Shown here in pieces: positions 50,817-59,212 of a DNA stretch of 64,000 nt; positions within the stretch are counted from its first letter, which is position 1; each line of letters starts with the position of its first letter. The notes under the pieces are model-generated. The model was not told the origin of the DNA and did not search any database. It saw only the letters and a program-made list of their open reading frames with translations. The stretch comes from DAOPYU01 sp942493245. Lineage in GTDB: Bacteria; Sumerlaeota; Sumerlaeia; UBA8349. Where the stretch lies: the NCBI GenBank assembly GCA_942493245.1, contig OW818685.1:1364001-1428000 (forward strand), in the 5' to 3' direction. Both the position numbers and the translations under genes were made by a program.

Positions 50817-52172
50817 TCATTTCGCCTTGACGTCGTAGCAGAACAGAAGGTCCTGGTCGCGGATGTAGAGTTTGCCGTTGGCGACGACCGGGTACGCCCA
50901 GGCCGGCGGCGTGCGGCGTTCGGGCTGTTCGAAACGGCCCCGCTCGAGGTACTCCTTCGCGCTCGGCTCGATCAGAAGCACCGTGCCGTTCTCCATGCGG
51001 TAGTACAACCGCTTGTCGGCCATCGTCAGCGAGCCCTTCGCCTGGCGGCCCGCGGTCGCGCGCTGGTCCCACTGGACCTTGCCCGTCTCGAAATTGAGGC
51101 AGGCCAGAGCGCCGCCCTCATTGCCGCCGGTGGCGCCGTACAGGCTGCCGTCGAACAAGATCATGCCGCCATGATGGCTCTGCATGTCCTTCGTGGCATA
51201 GACCTCCTCGGCCTTGACGCCGCCATTGGAATCCTTGCTCAGCATCACCAGACCGCCGCCGGCGCCATACGCCGACGAGGCGAACACCAGGCCGTCCTGG
51301 CTGAGCGGCGTGGAACAGTTGATCCCCATACCGTTGGCCGGTTTGTCATAGCGCCACAGGAACTTCCCGTCGGCCGCGGCGAATCCCGCGAGCGCGTTCG
51401 AGAGAAGTTGCACATACTGACGCTGCCCCTCGAATTCGATTGCGATGACCGAGGAATAGGACGCGCCGCCGCCGGGCCCGCCGCGGCCGCCGGGACGGCG
51501 TCCGCCGTCGGCGGGAGCGCTTTCCGCTGCGGGAGCTCCGGCAGCGGCGCCCAACGACGTCTTCCAGATCGTCTCGCCGGTCAGTTTGTTCAGGGCGACC
51601 AGGGCCGCGTCCGCGCCGCCGGGCGTGCAGATGACCTTGTCGCCATCAACCAGCGGCGATTCGCGGAAGCTCCACATGGGCATGCGTCCGCCAAAATCCT
51701 CCATCAGACTGCGCTGCCAGACAATCGCGCCGTCTTTGGCTTGGAGACAGGCCACGTTTCCGGCCAATCCCTCAACATAGAGGCGTTCGCCATCAACGGT
51801 CGGCGAGCATGAGGGGCCCTCTTTACTTTGCGGCGTCCGCTGATTGAACGCCGCCCCTAGGCGGGTCTTCCAGATTGTCTGGCCGTCTTTTTCGGACAAG
51901 GCCCAGACGACCTCGTCCTCTCCGAGATTGCTCATGAAGAAAATTTGCCCGTTGGCGATCGTCGGAGCGCTGTCTCCGCCGCCGAGTTTGTCCACTTTCC
52001 AGGCCAGCGCCGGTCCCTCTTTCGGCCATTCCTGGAGCAGACCGGTCTCTTTGGATATGCCGTTTCGGTCGGGCCCCCGCCATTGCGGCCAATCGGCGGC
52101 CTCGAGGGTGGTCATGGCGAAAAACGCCAGGCACATGTTCAGCGACAACAGTAACCAGATTCTTCTTTTCAT
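50817..52172 (-). CDS. Secreted PQQ-like beta-propeller protein
   Basis: The 451-residue product has a signal peptide (LLLSLNMCLAFFAMTTLEA) directly followed by DWPQWRGPDRNGISKETGLL, the opening motif common to planctomycete-type quinoprotein-like propellers, and blades such as LSEKDGQTIWKTRLGAA, LQAKDGAIVWQRSLM and LNFETGKVQWDQ. A Gly/Ala/Arg-rich low-complexity insert (about residues 210-232) breaks one blade. PQQ ligands are not evident, so the cofactor and reaction are unknown; homologous proteins may be structural or may bind sugars. AAAGGAG precedes the ATG. It is one of a pair with the gene at 54198 around an alcohol dehydrogenase. Confidence 0.87.
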   Translation of the reverse strand: MKRRIWLLLSLNMCLAFFAMTTLEAADWPQWRGPDRNGISKETGLLQEWPKEGPALAWKVDKLGGGDSAPTIANGQIFFMSNLGEDEVVWALSEKDGQTIWKTRLGAAFNQRTPQSKEGPSCSPTVDGERLYVEGLAGNVACLQAKDGAIVWQRSLMEDFGGRMPMWSFRESPLVDGDKVICTPGGADAALVALNKLTGETIWKTSLGAAAGAPAAESAPADGGRRPGGRGGPGGGASYSSVIAIEFEGQRQYVQLLSNALAGFAAADGKFLWRYDKPANGMGINCSTPLSQDGLVFASSAYGAGGGLVMLSKDSNGGVKAEEVYATKDMQSHHGGMILFDGSLYGATGGNEGGALACLNFETGKVQWDQRATAGRQAKGSLTMADKRLYYRMENGTVLLIEPSAKEYLERGRFEQPERRTPPAWAYPVVANGKLYIRDQDLLFCYDVKAK

Positions 52173-52349
52173 TTTTCGCTCCTTTGGTTGATTGTATGAA
52201 TCGGCAAATCGGAATTAGGGGAATACCCCACTCATTCCGCCCGTCTGCCAATGTGATTACATGCTGAGAAAAGATTGCCGGAAAACAAGAGACCGGTCAA
52301 GTTCATTCGTAGTCTCCTGCAAGCCCCTCTGATCCTTCACGTTTCTGCC

Positions 52350-52459
52350 GCCCCTCCGGGGCTTGATCCTATTTTACTGCATGTTCCGTGGGTTCCCTTC
52401 GGTCACCCACGGCTGGCTTGCAGCCTGCGCAGCAACTCACCGTCGCCCCCTCCGGGGGC
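52350..52459. repeat. Family B palindromic repeat, copy 2
   Basis: Three stem-loops in a row: GCCCCTCCGGGGC (52350-52362), CCGTGGGT (52386-52393) with ACCCACGG (52405-52412) around a CCCTTCGGTC-type loop, and GCCCCCTCCGGGGGC (52445-52459). The TTCGGT loop recalls the TTCGCT loop of the copy at 33191. Confidence 0.78.
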
Positions 52460-52757
52460 TGAAACAGGAAGAAATACTCTCTCTTTCGAGCCTTCATATC
52501 CAAGAAGAAGAATCAAAGTTATTCTCTATTTCCTGAGAAAATTGGCGTTGCTTTTGCAGAGGCGCAGCGGAGCCGCAACCCGATTTCTTGTTTGTCACAA
52601 AATGCACAGAAGGCACAGGAATTTCCTGTTTTGTGACTTTTGTGCCTCATGTGGCTTACAAGAAACGGTCTCCGCGTCCCTGCGTCTCTGCGCGAGCATT
52701 CTTACATCCCCGTTCTTTGGGTTTTCGTGTATTTTCAGGGTATCCGACCTCTCGCCT

Positions 52758-52779
52758 GGGCGGACACACAGGTCCGCCC
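52758..52779. repeat. Family C palindrome, copy 2
   Basis: GGGCGGAC (52758-52765) pairs with GTCCGCCC (52772-52779) around ACACAG. Apart from the loop being inverted it equals the inner palindrome at 50702-50723. Confidence 0.8.
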
Positions 52780-52904
52780 CTACGGATGGATTGCGGCTTC
52801 GCTGCGCCAGGTATTTCGTGGTTTGATCTGCGGCTTTCTTCTGTTCCCGTCTTGCGGCCAATCTGTCTCATTCCGGGTGCTACTTCGTATGAGTCTTCCA
52901 CGGG

Positions 52905-53963
52905 TTATTCCGATTTGAGGGACGCCATGTCGATGGAGAAGCGGTATTTCACATCGGACCGGAGCAGTCTTTCGTAGGCTTCGTTGATCTTCTGGATCGG
53001 GATGACTTCGACGTCGGCAGTGATGTTGTGTGTGCCGCAGAAGTCGAGCATCTCCTGGGTTTCGGCAATGCCGCCGATGAGCGAGCCGGAGAGACTGCGG
53101 CGTCCGAAAATAAGGCCAAAGGCGGCGACGGGGAGAGGTTTCTCCGGTACGCCGACCAGGGTGAGGTTGCCGTCGGTGGCGAGCAGGTTGAGATAGGCGT
53201 TGATGTCGTGCTCGGCGGAGACGGCGTCGAGGATGAAATCGAAACTGCCGGCGTGTTTGGCCATTTCGTTGGCGTTGCGGGAGATGACGACCTCGTCGGC
53301 GCCGAGGCGGAGGGCGTCCTCCTGTTTGCTGGGTGAAGTGGTGAAAACGACAACGTGTGCGCCGAGGGCGTGGGCGAACTTGACGCCCATGTGACCGAGG
53401 CCCCCGAGGCCGACGACGCCCACCTTCTTCCCCTGGGTGACGCCCCAGTGGCGCATGGGCGAGTAGGTGGTGATTCCGGCGCAGAGGAGAGGCGCGGCTC
53501 CGGCGAGGTCGAGGTGGGCGGGGACGCGCAGGACGAAGCGTTCATCCACGACGATACTGTCGGAGTAGCCGCCGTAGGTCACGCCGCCGAGATGCTTATC
53601 TGGGGAGTTGTAGGTGTAGGTGGCATTGCGGCAGAACTGCTCGAGATCGGCTTTGCAGTGAGGGCAGTCGCCGTCCGAATCCACCAGGCAGCCGACCGCG
53701 GCGAGGTCGCCCGGCTTGTATTGGGTCACCGCCGAGCCGACCCGGGTGACACGCCCGATGATTTCGTGACCGGGAACACAGGGGTAAACGGTGGGCATGA
53801 CCTCGCGCCACTCGTTGCGAACCGTATGCAGATCGGAGTGGCAGACACCGCAGAAGAGGATTTCGATCTGGACGTCGTGTTCGGTTGGATTGCGCCGCGC
53901 AATCTGGGCCGCCGCCAGTGGCGATGTCGCGCTGGCGGCGGAGTAAGCCTTCGTGTTGTGCAT
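52905..53963 (-). CDS. Zinc-dependent NAD(P) alcohol dehydrogenase (YahK/CAD-like)
   Basis: The 352-residue enzyme is a medium-chain dehydrogenase/reductase that reduces aldehydes to alcohols. Catalytic zinc ligands lie in FCGVCHSDLHTVRNEW and CVPGHEIIGRV; structural zinc ligands in GDCPHCKADLEQFC; the nucleotide-binding motif is VGVVGLGGLGHMGVKFAHAL. The pattern is that of the YahK/cinnamyl-alcohol group, usually NADPH-linked. AGGAG precedes the ATG. On the same strand, immediately upstream, is the relic of a cupin gene, and a divergent AraC-type regulator lies 1.7 kb away; ADH, cupin and AraC genes commonly occur together. Confidence 0.94.
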   Translation of the reverse strand: MHNTKAYSAASATSPLAAAQIARRNPTEHDVQIEILFCGVCHSDLHTVRNEWREVMPTVYPCVPGHEIIGRVTRVGSAVTQYKPGDLAAVGCLVDSDGDCPHCKADLEQFCRNATYTYNSPDKHLGGVTYGGYSDSIVVDERFVLRVPAHLDLAGAAPLLCAGITTYSPMRHWGVTQGKKVGVVGLGGLGHMGVKFAHALGAHVVVFTTSPSKQEDALRLGADEVVISRNANEMAKHAGSFDFILDAVSAEHDINAYLNLLATDGNLTLVGVPEKPLPVAAFGLIFGRRSLSGSLIGGIAETQEMLDFCGTHNITADVEVIPIQKINEAYERLLRSDVKYRFSIDMASLKSE

Positions 53964-53981
53964 GGTTTGATGCTCCTGTTC

Positions 53982-54162
53982 TTATGGGTTTGCATTTCGG
54001 GTCAAGTATGGTTCGTCACTGGCCTTTTCCATCCAGTCGGCGCTCTTGCCGTCCAGTTTTTCCACAATCGCGATGTGCGTCATGGCCGGGGGGCCGTTGT
54101 TCCGTGCCAACGCTTCTTATTCGGCGGGAAGCCGATCGCGTTCCCCGGTTGAACCAAGCCAT
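53982..54162 (-). pseudogene. Frameshifted relic of a cupin (TM1459-like) protein
   Basis: Read on the minus strand, one frame gives VQPGNAIGFPPNKKRWHGTT, which matches the second cupin motif (PG...PP...HWHG), and after a run of six G (54088-54093, plus strand) the next frame gives PAMTHIAIVEKLDGKSADWM and EKASDEPYLT to a stop at 53982, the conserved C-terminus of small cupin proteins linked to carboxymuconolactone-decarboxylase-like genes. The N-terminal half is absent. The shift at a homopolymer could be real decay or a sequencing error, but the missing first half argues for decay. Confidence 0.65.
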
Positions 54163-54197
54163 TCTTACCGATGTTCGTATGAACAGTTGCCAGAGAA

Positions 54198-55535
54198 TCA
54201 TTGAGCCACTTTGAGACACTTCATCTGGGTCTGGTCGCGGATCAGGAGTTTTCCATCGGCAAGCGCCATCGGCGCCCAGTTCTGGTTGCTGCCGCCCACT
54301 CTTGCCGCCATCGGATCGCTTCCCGCAGTTCCTTCCGCGAACAGCGCGGCTGACGCCAGCGGCTTGAATCCAGACGGATCAGGCTCGATCAGGTACAACG
54401 ACTTCGCGCCGTCGCTTGCCAGAATCACGCCGTCGGCCAGAATCATACTGCCTTTGTTGAAGTTCGGCTCTCGTTTCGTTTTCCACGAAATCTGGCCATC
54501 CATGCCCATACACACCAGGCCGTCATTCCGACTATTGGTTCCGTATTGCGCGTAGAAATAGCCCTTGTACAGGATCGGCGGCTTTGTCTGATCGCCAAAC
54601 TCCTTGGTTGTGAAAACCTCTGTTGCGCCGTAGCTGCCATCGGCCTTTTTCTCGACCTTCAGCATCGTTGCGCCGAGTTCATATCCACCGACGATCAGCA
54701 CTTTGTTCTCACCGGCGTCAACGGCGCTCGGCACCGGAATGTGACAATGCCATTTCTCATATTCCCAAAGGATTTTTCCCGTAAGGGGCTCTATCCCCAT
54801 CACCTTGCCCATTTTGGTTTCATTGGAGTTCGACTGGGTGAAAGGATTCGTCGAAGGAGTGATCATCACCACCTGGTCTTTCCCATCCACTTTTACGACG
54901 GCCGGGCTGACATAACCGGCATCGCCCCCAAAAGGCGGTGTTTTCCATTTCACCTCGCCCGTGAGTTTGTCATACGCCACCACCCCGGCCTGGGGCGACT
55001 GGGAAGCCACAATCAGCAAGTCGCCGTAAACCAGAGGACACTGTGTAATGGCCCAGATCGGAACCTTGTCACCGCCGAAATCCTTCCAGACATTCTTGTT
55101 CCAGACGGGCTTGTGGGTGTTCAGATCTACGCAATACAAGTCGCCGTTATGACCGCAGGAATACACGTGATTGCCATCCACCGTCGGCACACTTCGCGAG
55201 CCGGGAAACATAACCGAGCCGGGGGCGTCGTAAGCAAAATTCCAGAGTTCTTTCCCGTCGGCAAGGTTCAGGCAACGAAGGTTGTCCCCGACTTTATCGT
55301 CCCGATCGAGCAGATAAACCTTCCCCTCTTTGACGACAGGTCCACCAAAACCTTTGCCCACAGGAACCGTCCAGAGTACCTCGGGACCATTCTGCGGCCA
55401 GCTGCGCAAAATGCCTTTCTGGGCTGAGGCGCTGTTCCTGTTCGGCCCAAGATATTGGGGCCAGTCCTCCGCGAGGACATTTGACATGCAAACGAATATG
55501 ACAATCACCGGAATCAACTTTGATCTGAGGTTCAT
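54198..55535 (-). CDS. Secreted PQQ-like beta-propeller protein, second of pair
   Basis: The 445-residue protein starts with a signal peptide (LIPVIVIFVCMSNVLA) and then EDWPQYLGPNRNSASAQKGI, the same opening as the gene at 50817. Blades include LNLADGKELWNFAYDAPGS, VDLNTHKPVWNKNVWKDFGG and YDKLTGEVKWKTPPFGG. A conserved aspartate-rich VYLLDRDDKVGDNLRCLN stretch precedes the second blade. It lacks the membrane anchor of the operon propellers, so it should be free outside the inner membrane. GGAG precedes the ATG at 55535; the in-frame start at 55562 is not needed. Function is unknown; alcohol oxidation is only suggested by the neighbouring alcohol dehydrogenase. Confidence 0.87.
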   Translation of the reverse strand: MNLRSKLIPVIVIFVCMSNVLAEDWPQYLGPNRNSASAQKGILRSWPQNGPEVLWTVPVGKGFGGPVVKEGKVYLLDRDDKVGDNLRCLNLADGKELWNFAYDAPGSVMFPGSRSVPTVDGNHVYSCGHNGDLYCVDLNTHKPVWNKNVWKDFGGDKVPIWAITQCPLVYGDLLIVASQSPQAGVVAYDKLTGEVKWKTPPFGGDAGYVSPAVVKVDGKDQVVMITPSTNPFTQSNSNETKMGKVMGIEPLTGKILWEYEKWHCHIPVPSAVDAGENKVLIVGGYELGATMLKVEKKADGSYGATEVFTTKEFGDQTKPPILYKGYFYAQYGTNSRNDGLVCMGMDGQISWKTKREPNFNKGSMILADGVILASDGAKSLYLIEPDPSGFKPLASAALFAEGTAGSDPMAARVGGSNQNWAPMALADGKLLIRDQTQMKCLKVAQ

Positions 55536-55685
55536 TTTCGTTCTCCTTTCGATACCTGACAATCAAACAATCAAACTATGACCAATCAAATTATAGACAT
55601 TCTGGAAATCCAAGTGGTATAACAGGAATGGAAGATCCTTGAACGATCCTGCAAATCTTACCGATAGGTACCCGAGAGCGCGAAA

Positions 55686-56612
55686 ATGAGCCACCCGAAT
55701 TATGAGCGTGACGTTCACCGGATGCAAGCCAATAGAGACGAACTGGTCCAGCGCATTATGCGGGCCATTGCTGAGGATGGGGATCTCGAACCTCAACCGG
55801 GCCTGCATCTTTTTCGTATCTCTTCGCCCACGAAGCCCGTTCATCTCGTTCACGAACCAACCTTCTGCGTGATTGCCCAGGGGAGCAAAGAGATTCTTCT
55901 GGGCACGAACCGCTACCGGTTCGATCCTGCGCACTACCTTCTCGCCTCGGTTGGGGTGCCGGTTGTGGTCCGGGTTATCGAAGCGTCCGAGGCTCACCCG
56001 TATGTGAGTCTTCGTCTCGATCTGGATACCTCGCTTATCGCGTCGGTCATGATCGAGGGCCCCCGTCCTTTGTCCCGGGGCAATCCGGATCTGAATGCCA
56101 TGGACGTGAGTCCTCTGGATGAGGGATTATTGGATGCCGTGGTCCGGCTCGTCCGGCTCCTCGATTCTCCGGCTGATTTTCGGGTTCTGGCGCCGCTCGT
56201 GACTCGGGAGATCATCTATCGCCTTCTGACGGGAAAGCAGGGCGACCGGCTTCGTCATCTCGTGGTTCAGGGGGGGCACATGCATCGCGTCGCCAAGGCT
56301 ATCGAATTGCTCCGAAAAGATTTCGACCAGCCGCTTCGGATCGAGAACATGGCGCGAGAAATCGGAATGAGCGCTTCCAGTTTCCATCACCACTTCAAGG
56401 CGGTCACCGCCATGAGTCCTTTGCAGTTTCAGAAGAAACTTCGGCTATATGAGGCGCGCCGCCTGATGCTCGGCGAGGATCTCGACGCGGCGCGGGCCGG
56501 CTTCCGGGTGGGCTACGAGGACGCCTCGCACTTCAGCCGGGATTACAAGAGGCTTTTCGGCGAACCGCCGCTTCGCGATGTGGAACAGTTGCGGGAAACG
56601 GTACGAGGATAG
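55686..56612 (+). CDS. AraC-family transcriptional regulator
   Basis: The 308-residue protein has an N-terminal AraC_N domain (residues about 20-180, with PVHLVHEPTFCVIAQGSKEI and HYLLASVGVPVVVRVIEAS) and a C-terminal double helix-turn-helix: IENMAREIGMSASSFHHHFK and FRVGYEDASHFSRDYKRLFG. This N-domain type is found in regulators placed next to alcohol dehydrogenase or cupin genes, which they activate. It is divergent from the 54198 gene. Several CAATCAAA-like words in the 55560-55592 interval may be operator half-sites. It ends 42 bases before the next gene on the same strand. Confidence 0.93.
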   Translation: MSHPNYERDVHRMQANRDELVQRIMRAIAEDGDLEPQPGLHLFRISSPTKPVHLVHEPTFCVIAQGSKEILLGTNRYRFDPAHYLLASVGVPVVVRVIEASEAHPYVSLRLDLDTSLIASVMIEGPRPLSRGNPDLNAMDVSPLDEGLLDAVVRLVRLLDSPADFRVLAPLVTREIIYRLLTGKQGDRLRHLVVQGGHMHRVAKAIELLRKDFDQPLRIENMAREIGMSASSFHHHFKAVTAMSPLQFQKKLRLYEARRLMLGEDLDAARAGFRVGYEDASHFSRDYKRLFGEPPLRDVEQLRETVRG

Positions 56613-56654
56613 ATAAAGGAAAGACTCCATTTTGTGCTGAAAGAAGGAAAAAAA

Positions 56655-59048
56655 ATGTCACGCATTCGAATGTTCTCACTTGTCGCGGTTCTGTTCGCAC
56701 TCGGTCTTTCCGGGTCCGTTCGGGCGGCCTCCCCTTCGGTCACCGCGAGTTACGATCTGAAGGCGACGAGTTTCTATCCCCTGGCTGCGTCCGACAGTGG
56801 TTCCTTTCCCGGGAAAGATTATGCCAGTGTCTCGACCCAGATTGATCGCACGATCGAGGATTTCCATGTCTCGGCCAGTCCCTATGTCCTGACCGAGATG
56901 GGCAAGATCCACATGTATTCGCAATGCGCGACCCGAAAAGGGGGCGTCACTGTCAAACTGACCTCCACTTTTCATGACAATGTGGTCGCGAATCTCAAGA
57001 GCGGGAACGAGGTGATTCAGAAACTGATCATGTATCATGCCTTCCTGGAAGGGAAAAAAGATGGCGCGGGGGAAATGCGATCGGGCAGTCTTGATCTCGA
57101 AATTACGATTGTGAACACCGGTTCCGCCAAGAAACCGAAGAATATCACAACCATCATGACTTTTGCCGACAGCTGGGGCATATCCTTGATTGATCCTCAT
57201 AAGACACCGCCGGTTGAACTGAACCTGAATCATGGGGATCGGTTGACGATCGATGCCAAACAGAATTTGTCGGTTTTTATTGATTCGCCCAATGCCGGAT
57301 ACGCCTATGACATCGCCGACTTCGGCAACACGACGCATCTGTTTATTGATCCTCTGGACGCGGATGTGTCGCTGGTCGCCGAGAGTGGGCACGATTACCG
57401 GGCGCCCCGGTTCCCGCTGGTTCTGGCCGCGGACGGGGATGGAACCGTGACGGCCCAGCCCGTTCTGGAAACTTACCCGATGGGGACCACGGTGACCGTG
57501 ACGGCCGATCCCGCCGGGGGCAATCAATTTCTGAACTGGACCGGGAATGTCCCGGCGGGGCACGAACTGGACAACCCGCTCAGCCTGGCCATGACGACCG
57601 ACACCTTGCTCACGGCGCATTTCGCGGTTGATCCCGACACGCTGGCGGCGCCCACCGGTTTGACCGCCACGCAGGGTGAGTTCTCGTACAAGGTCGAGGC
57701 CGCGTGGGATGCCGTGACCAGCGCCACGCACTACCGGCTCTGGCGCGCCGTCGAGGGGGAAACCCAAAAGGTGGACCTGACCGGATGGCAGACCGCCCCG
57801 TCGTTCCGAGACGAATCCGCGATGTCGGGTGTGCATTATCAGTACTGGGTTCAGGCGGCGGCAGATGCCGTGGGGGCGCACGGCAGCCTGCTTTCATCTC
57901 CGGCGACCGGTTGGGTTGTGGGCAGCCTGGCGGAAGAAAAGGTGTACCGGGTGACCTATCGCGACTGCCAGATTCAGACCGACACGCCCGAGGCGTCGGA
58001 CCTGTTGTTCACGGGTGTAGGCTCGAAAGCCTCGATCAAGATCGCGTGGATGAAAAAAGGGATGCCTTCCAACGCGAGCAACAAGCCGGGCACCCACTAC
58101 GTCACGGTCCGGACAATTCCGCAGCTGCGGGTTGAGGGGAGCCTGACGTCGCTCTACTGCGACGCTCCGGTTGCTCGTCTCGAAGTGACGGGCGAGGTCA
58201 AGCGTTTGACTGCCAATGACGAGATTCGGGTCGTGGAGGCGGGCGGAATCGGTTCGATTCAAATGAAGGCGCAGAAGGACGCGCAGGGTTCGCCGGCGCA
58301 ATATGCGTGGACTTCCATCGAAACGGCGCAGAGCGCGACGCCGATGTCGCTTCAGGCGTCGGGGGTTCTGGTCAAGTCTCTGGTCGCGAACCAGCCGGTC
58401 AGACAGATCAGTGTGGGGACGAAGAAATATGTGGATTCCGCCACGCGCGAGAAGCGGTTGAGCCTGGGCGGTCTGGGATCGGTGGAGCGGGTGGTGGACG
58501 ATGTCTGGGGAACCGTAACGGTTCCCGAGGAGGTGGGTGAAGGCTCGGTGGTTCATGCTACCTCGATCGAGCGAATTCGCACGTCGGGCGCTCCGATTGT
58601 TGCGGATGAGATTGTGGCGCCGACCTCTTCGATCGAGGCGGTCAGCGTATCGTTCAACACGGGGACGTTGTTGGTGGCGCAGGGTAATATCCGCGTGCCT
58701 CGGATCAAGAGTCAGGCGACTTTGAAACTCTTCGTCGCTCGGGCGGCAAAACTGAAAGGGGGGACATTGGCGGGTGGTTACCTTGGATATGCGGGCGAGC
58801 CGCAGGCTATGCGTGTCCTCTTCCAGAACGCCACGGCGATTGAGGGACAGTCGGGCGTGTCGGGTCTGTTCGTGGCGGGGTATCAGGAACCGAACGGGAA
58901 GCCTTCCTACACCGGCTCGATCCAGAGTATCACGACAAAGACGAATGCTCCGGAGGGCGAAGCGCACGTCTCGCCCCAAGCGCCCCCCATCAAGTTCAAA
59001 CCCAGTCAGGGAGGGTTTGAGGTGAAGACGGGGCCGGAAATAAAATAG
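56655..59048 (+). CDS. Large secreted multi-domain repeat protein, surface or adhesin-like
   Basis: The 797-residue product has a signal peptide (MFSLVAVLFALGLSGSVRAA). Residues about 30-240 are a beta-rich region without a name. About 245-320 is a divergent InlB/Big-type repeat (ADGDGTVTAQPVLETYPMGT and TVTADPAGGNQFLNWTG). About 330-420 resembles a fibronectin-III domain (APTGLTATQGEFSYKVEAAW and HYQYWVQAAAD). The remaining 370 residues are a beta-rich region with repeats of the form LEVTGEVKRL and FNTGTLLVAQGNIRVPRIK, probably a beta-solenoid. The ATG at 56655 with AAGAAGG upstream gives a normal signal; the in-frame start at 56634 does not. No sorting or anchor signal is visible. Function is unknown. 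Confidence 0.75.
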   Translation: MSRIRMFSLVAVLFALGLSGSVRAASPSVTASYDLKATSFYPLAASDSGSFPGKDYASVSTQIDRTIEDFHVSASPYVLTEMGKIHMYSQCATRKGGVTVKLTSTFHDNVVANLKSGNEVIQKLIMYHAFLEGKKDGAGEMRSGSLDLEITIVNTGSAKKPKNITTIMTFADSWGISLIDPHKTPPVELNLNHGDRLTIDAKQNLSVFIDSPNAGYAYDIADFGNTTHLFIDPLDADVSLVAESGHDYRAPRFPLVLAADGDGTVTAQPVLETYPMGTTVTVTADPAGGNQFLNWTGNVPAGHELDNPLSLAMTTDTLLTAHFAVDPDTLAAPTGLTATQGEFSYKVEAAWDAVTSATHYRLWRAVEGETQKVDLTGWQTAPSFRDESAMSGVHYQYWVQAAADAVGAHGSLLSSPATGWVVGSLAEEKVYRVTYRDCQIQTDTPEASDLLFTGVGSKASIKIAWMKKGMPSNASNKPGTHYVTVRTIPQLRVEGSLTSLYCDAPVARLEVTGEVKRLTANDEIRVVEAGGIGSIQMKAQKDAQGSPAQYAWTSIETAQSATPMSLQASGVLVKSLVANQPVRQISVGTKKYVDSATREKRLSLGGLGSVERVVDDVWGTVTVPEEVGEGSVVHATSIERIRTSGAPIVADEIVAPTSSIEAVSVSFNTGTLLVAQGNIRVPRIKSQATLKLFVARAAKLKGGTLAGGYLGYAGEPQAMRVLFQNATAIEGQSGVSGLFVAGYQEPNGKPSYTGSIQSITTKTNAPEGEAHVSPQAPPIKFKPSQGGFEVKTGPEIK

Positions 59049-59104
59049 GATTGGGTCTCGAAAACCGCCAGTTGAGGGCAAAAGACGAATAGAAATGAAA
59101 CCCC

Positions 59105-59157
59105 GGAATACACCGAATACACGGAAACTACATTTTTCCGTGTATTCGGTGTATTCC
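59105..59157. repeat. Family A intergenic hairpin, copy 5
   Basis: Perfect 23-base arms (59105-59127 and 59135-59157) around a 7-base loop, made of GGAATACACCGAATACACGG-type text nearly identical to the hairpin at 4820-4885. It lies between convergent genes. Confidence 0.9.
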
Positions 59158-59212
59158 TATATTCAATGACGCGGTTTTTTTATGAGGTCTTCAATCGCCT
59201 GTCCGCCCGCGC

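Larger units (their letters stand above)
52173..52904. other. 732-base intergenic region made of repeat families A, B and C
   Basis: No gene is supported, although several frames of 80-180 codons cross it; they are composed of repeat text. In order: a family B cluster (52350-52459), a degenerate CACAGAAGGCACAG-type hairpin (about 52588-52655), a single arm of the CGCAGAG beat (52668-52695) and a family C palindrome (52758-52779). This is the densest repeat site in the window. Confidence 0.75.

Noticed and set aside
52275..52826. Frame of 183 codons in the repeat-filled intergenic region
   Set aside because: It reads through repeat families A, B and C, has no ribosome-binding site and no sensible protein character.
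57894..59081. Minus-strand frame of 395 codons opposite the large secreted protein
   Set aside because: Arg/His-rich antisense translation; the plus-strand product has a signal peptide and recognisable domains.
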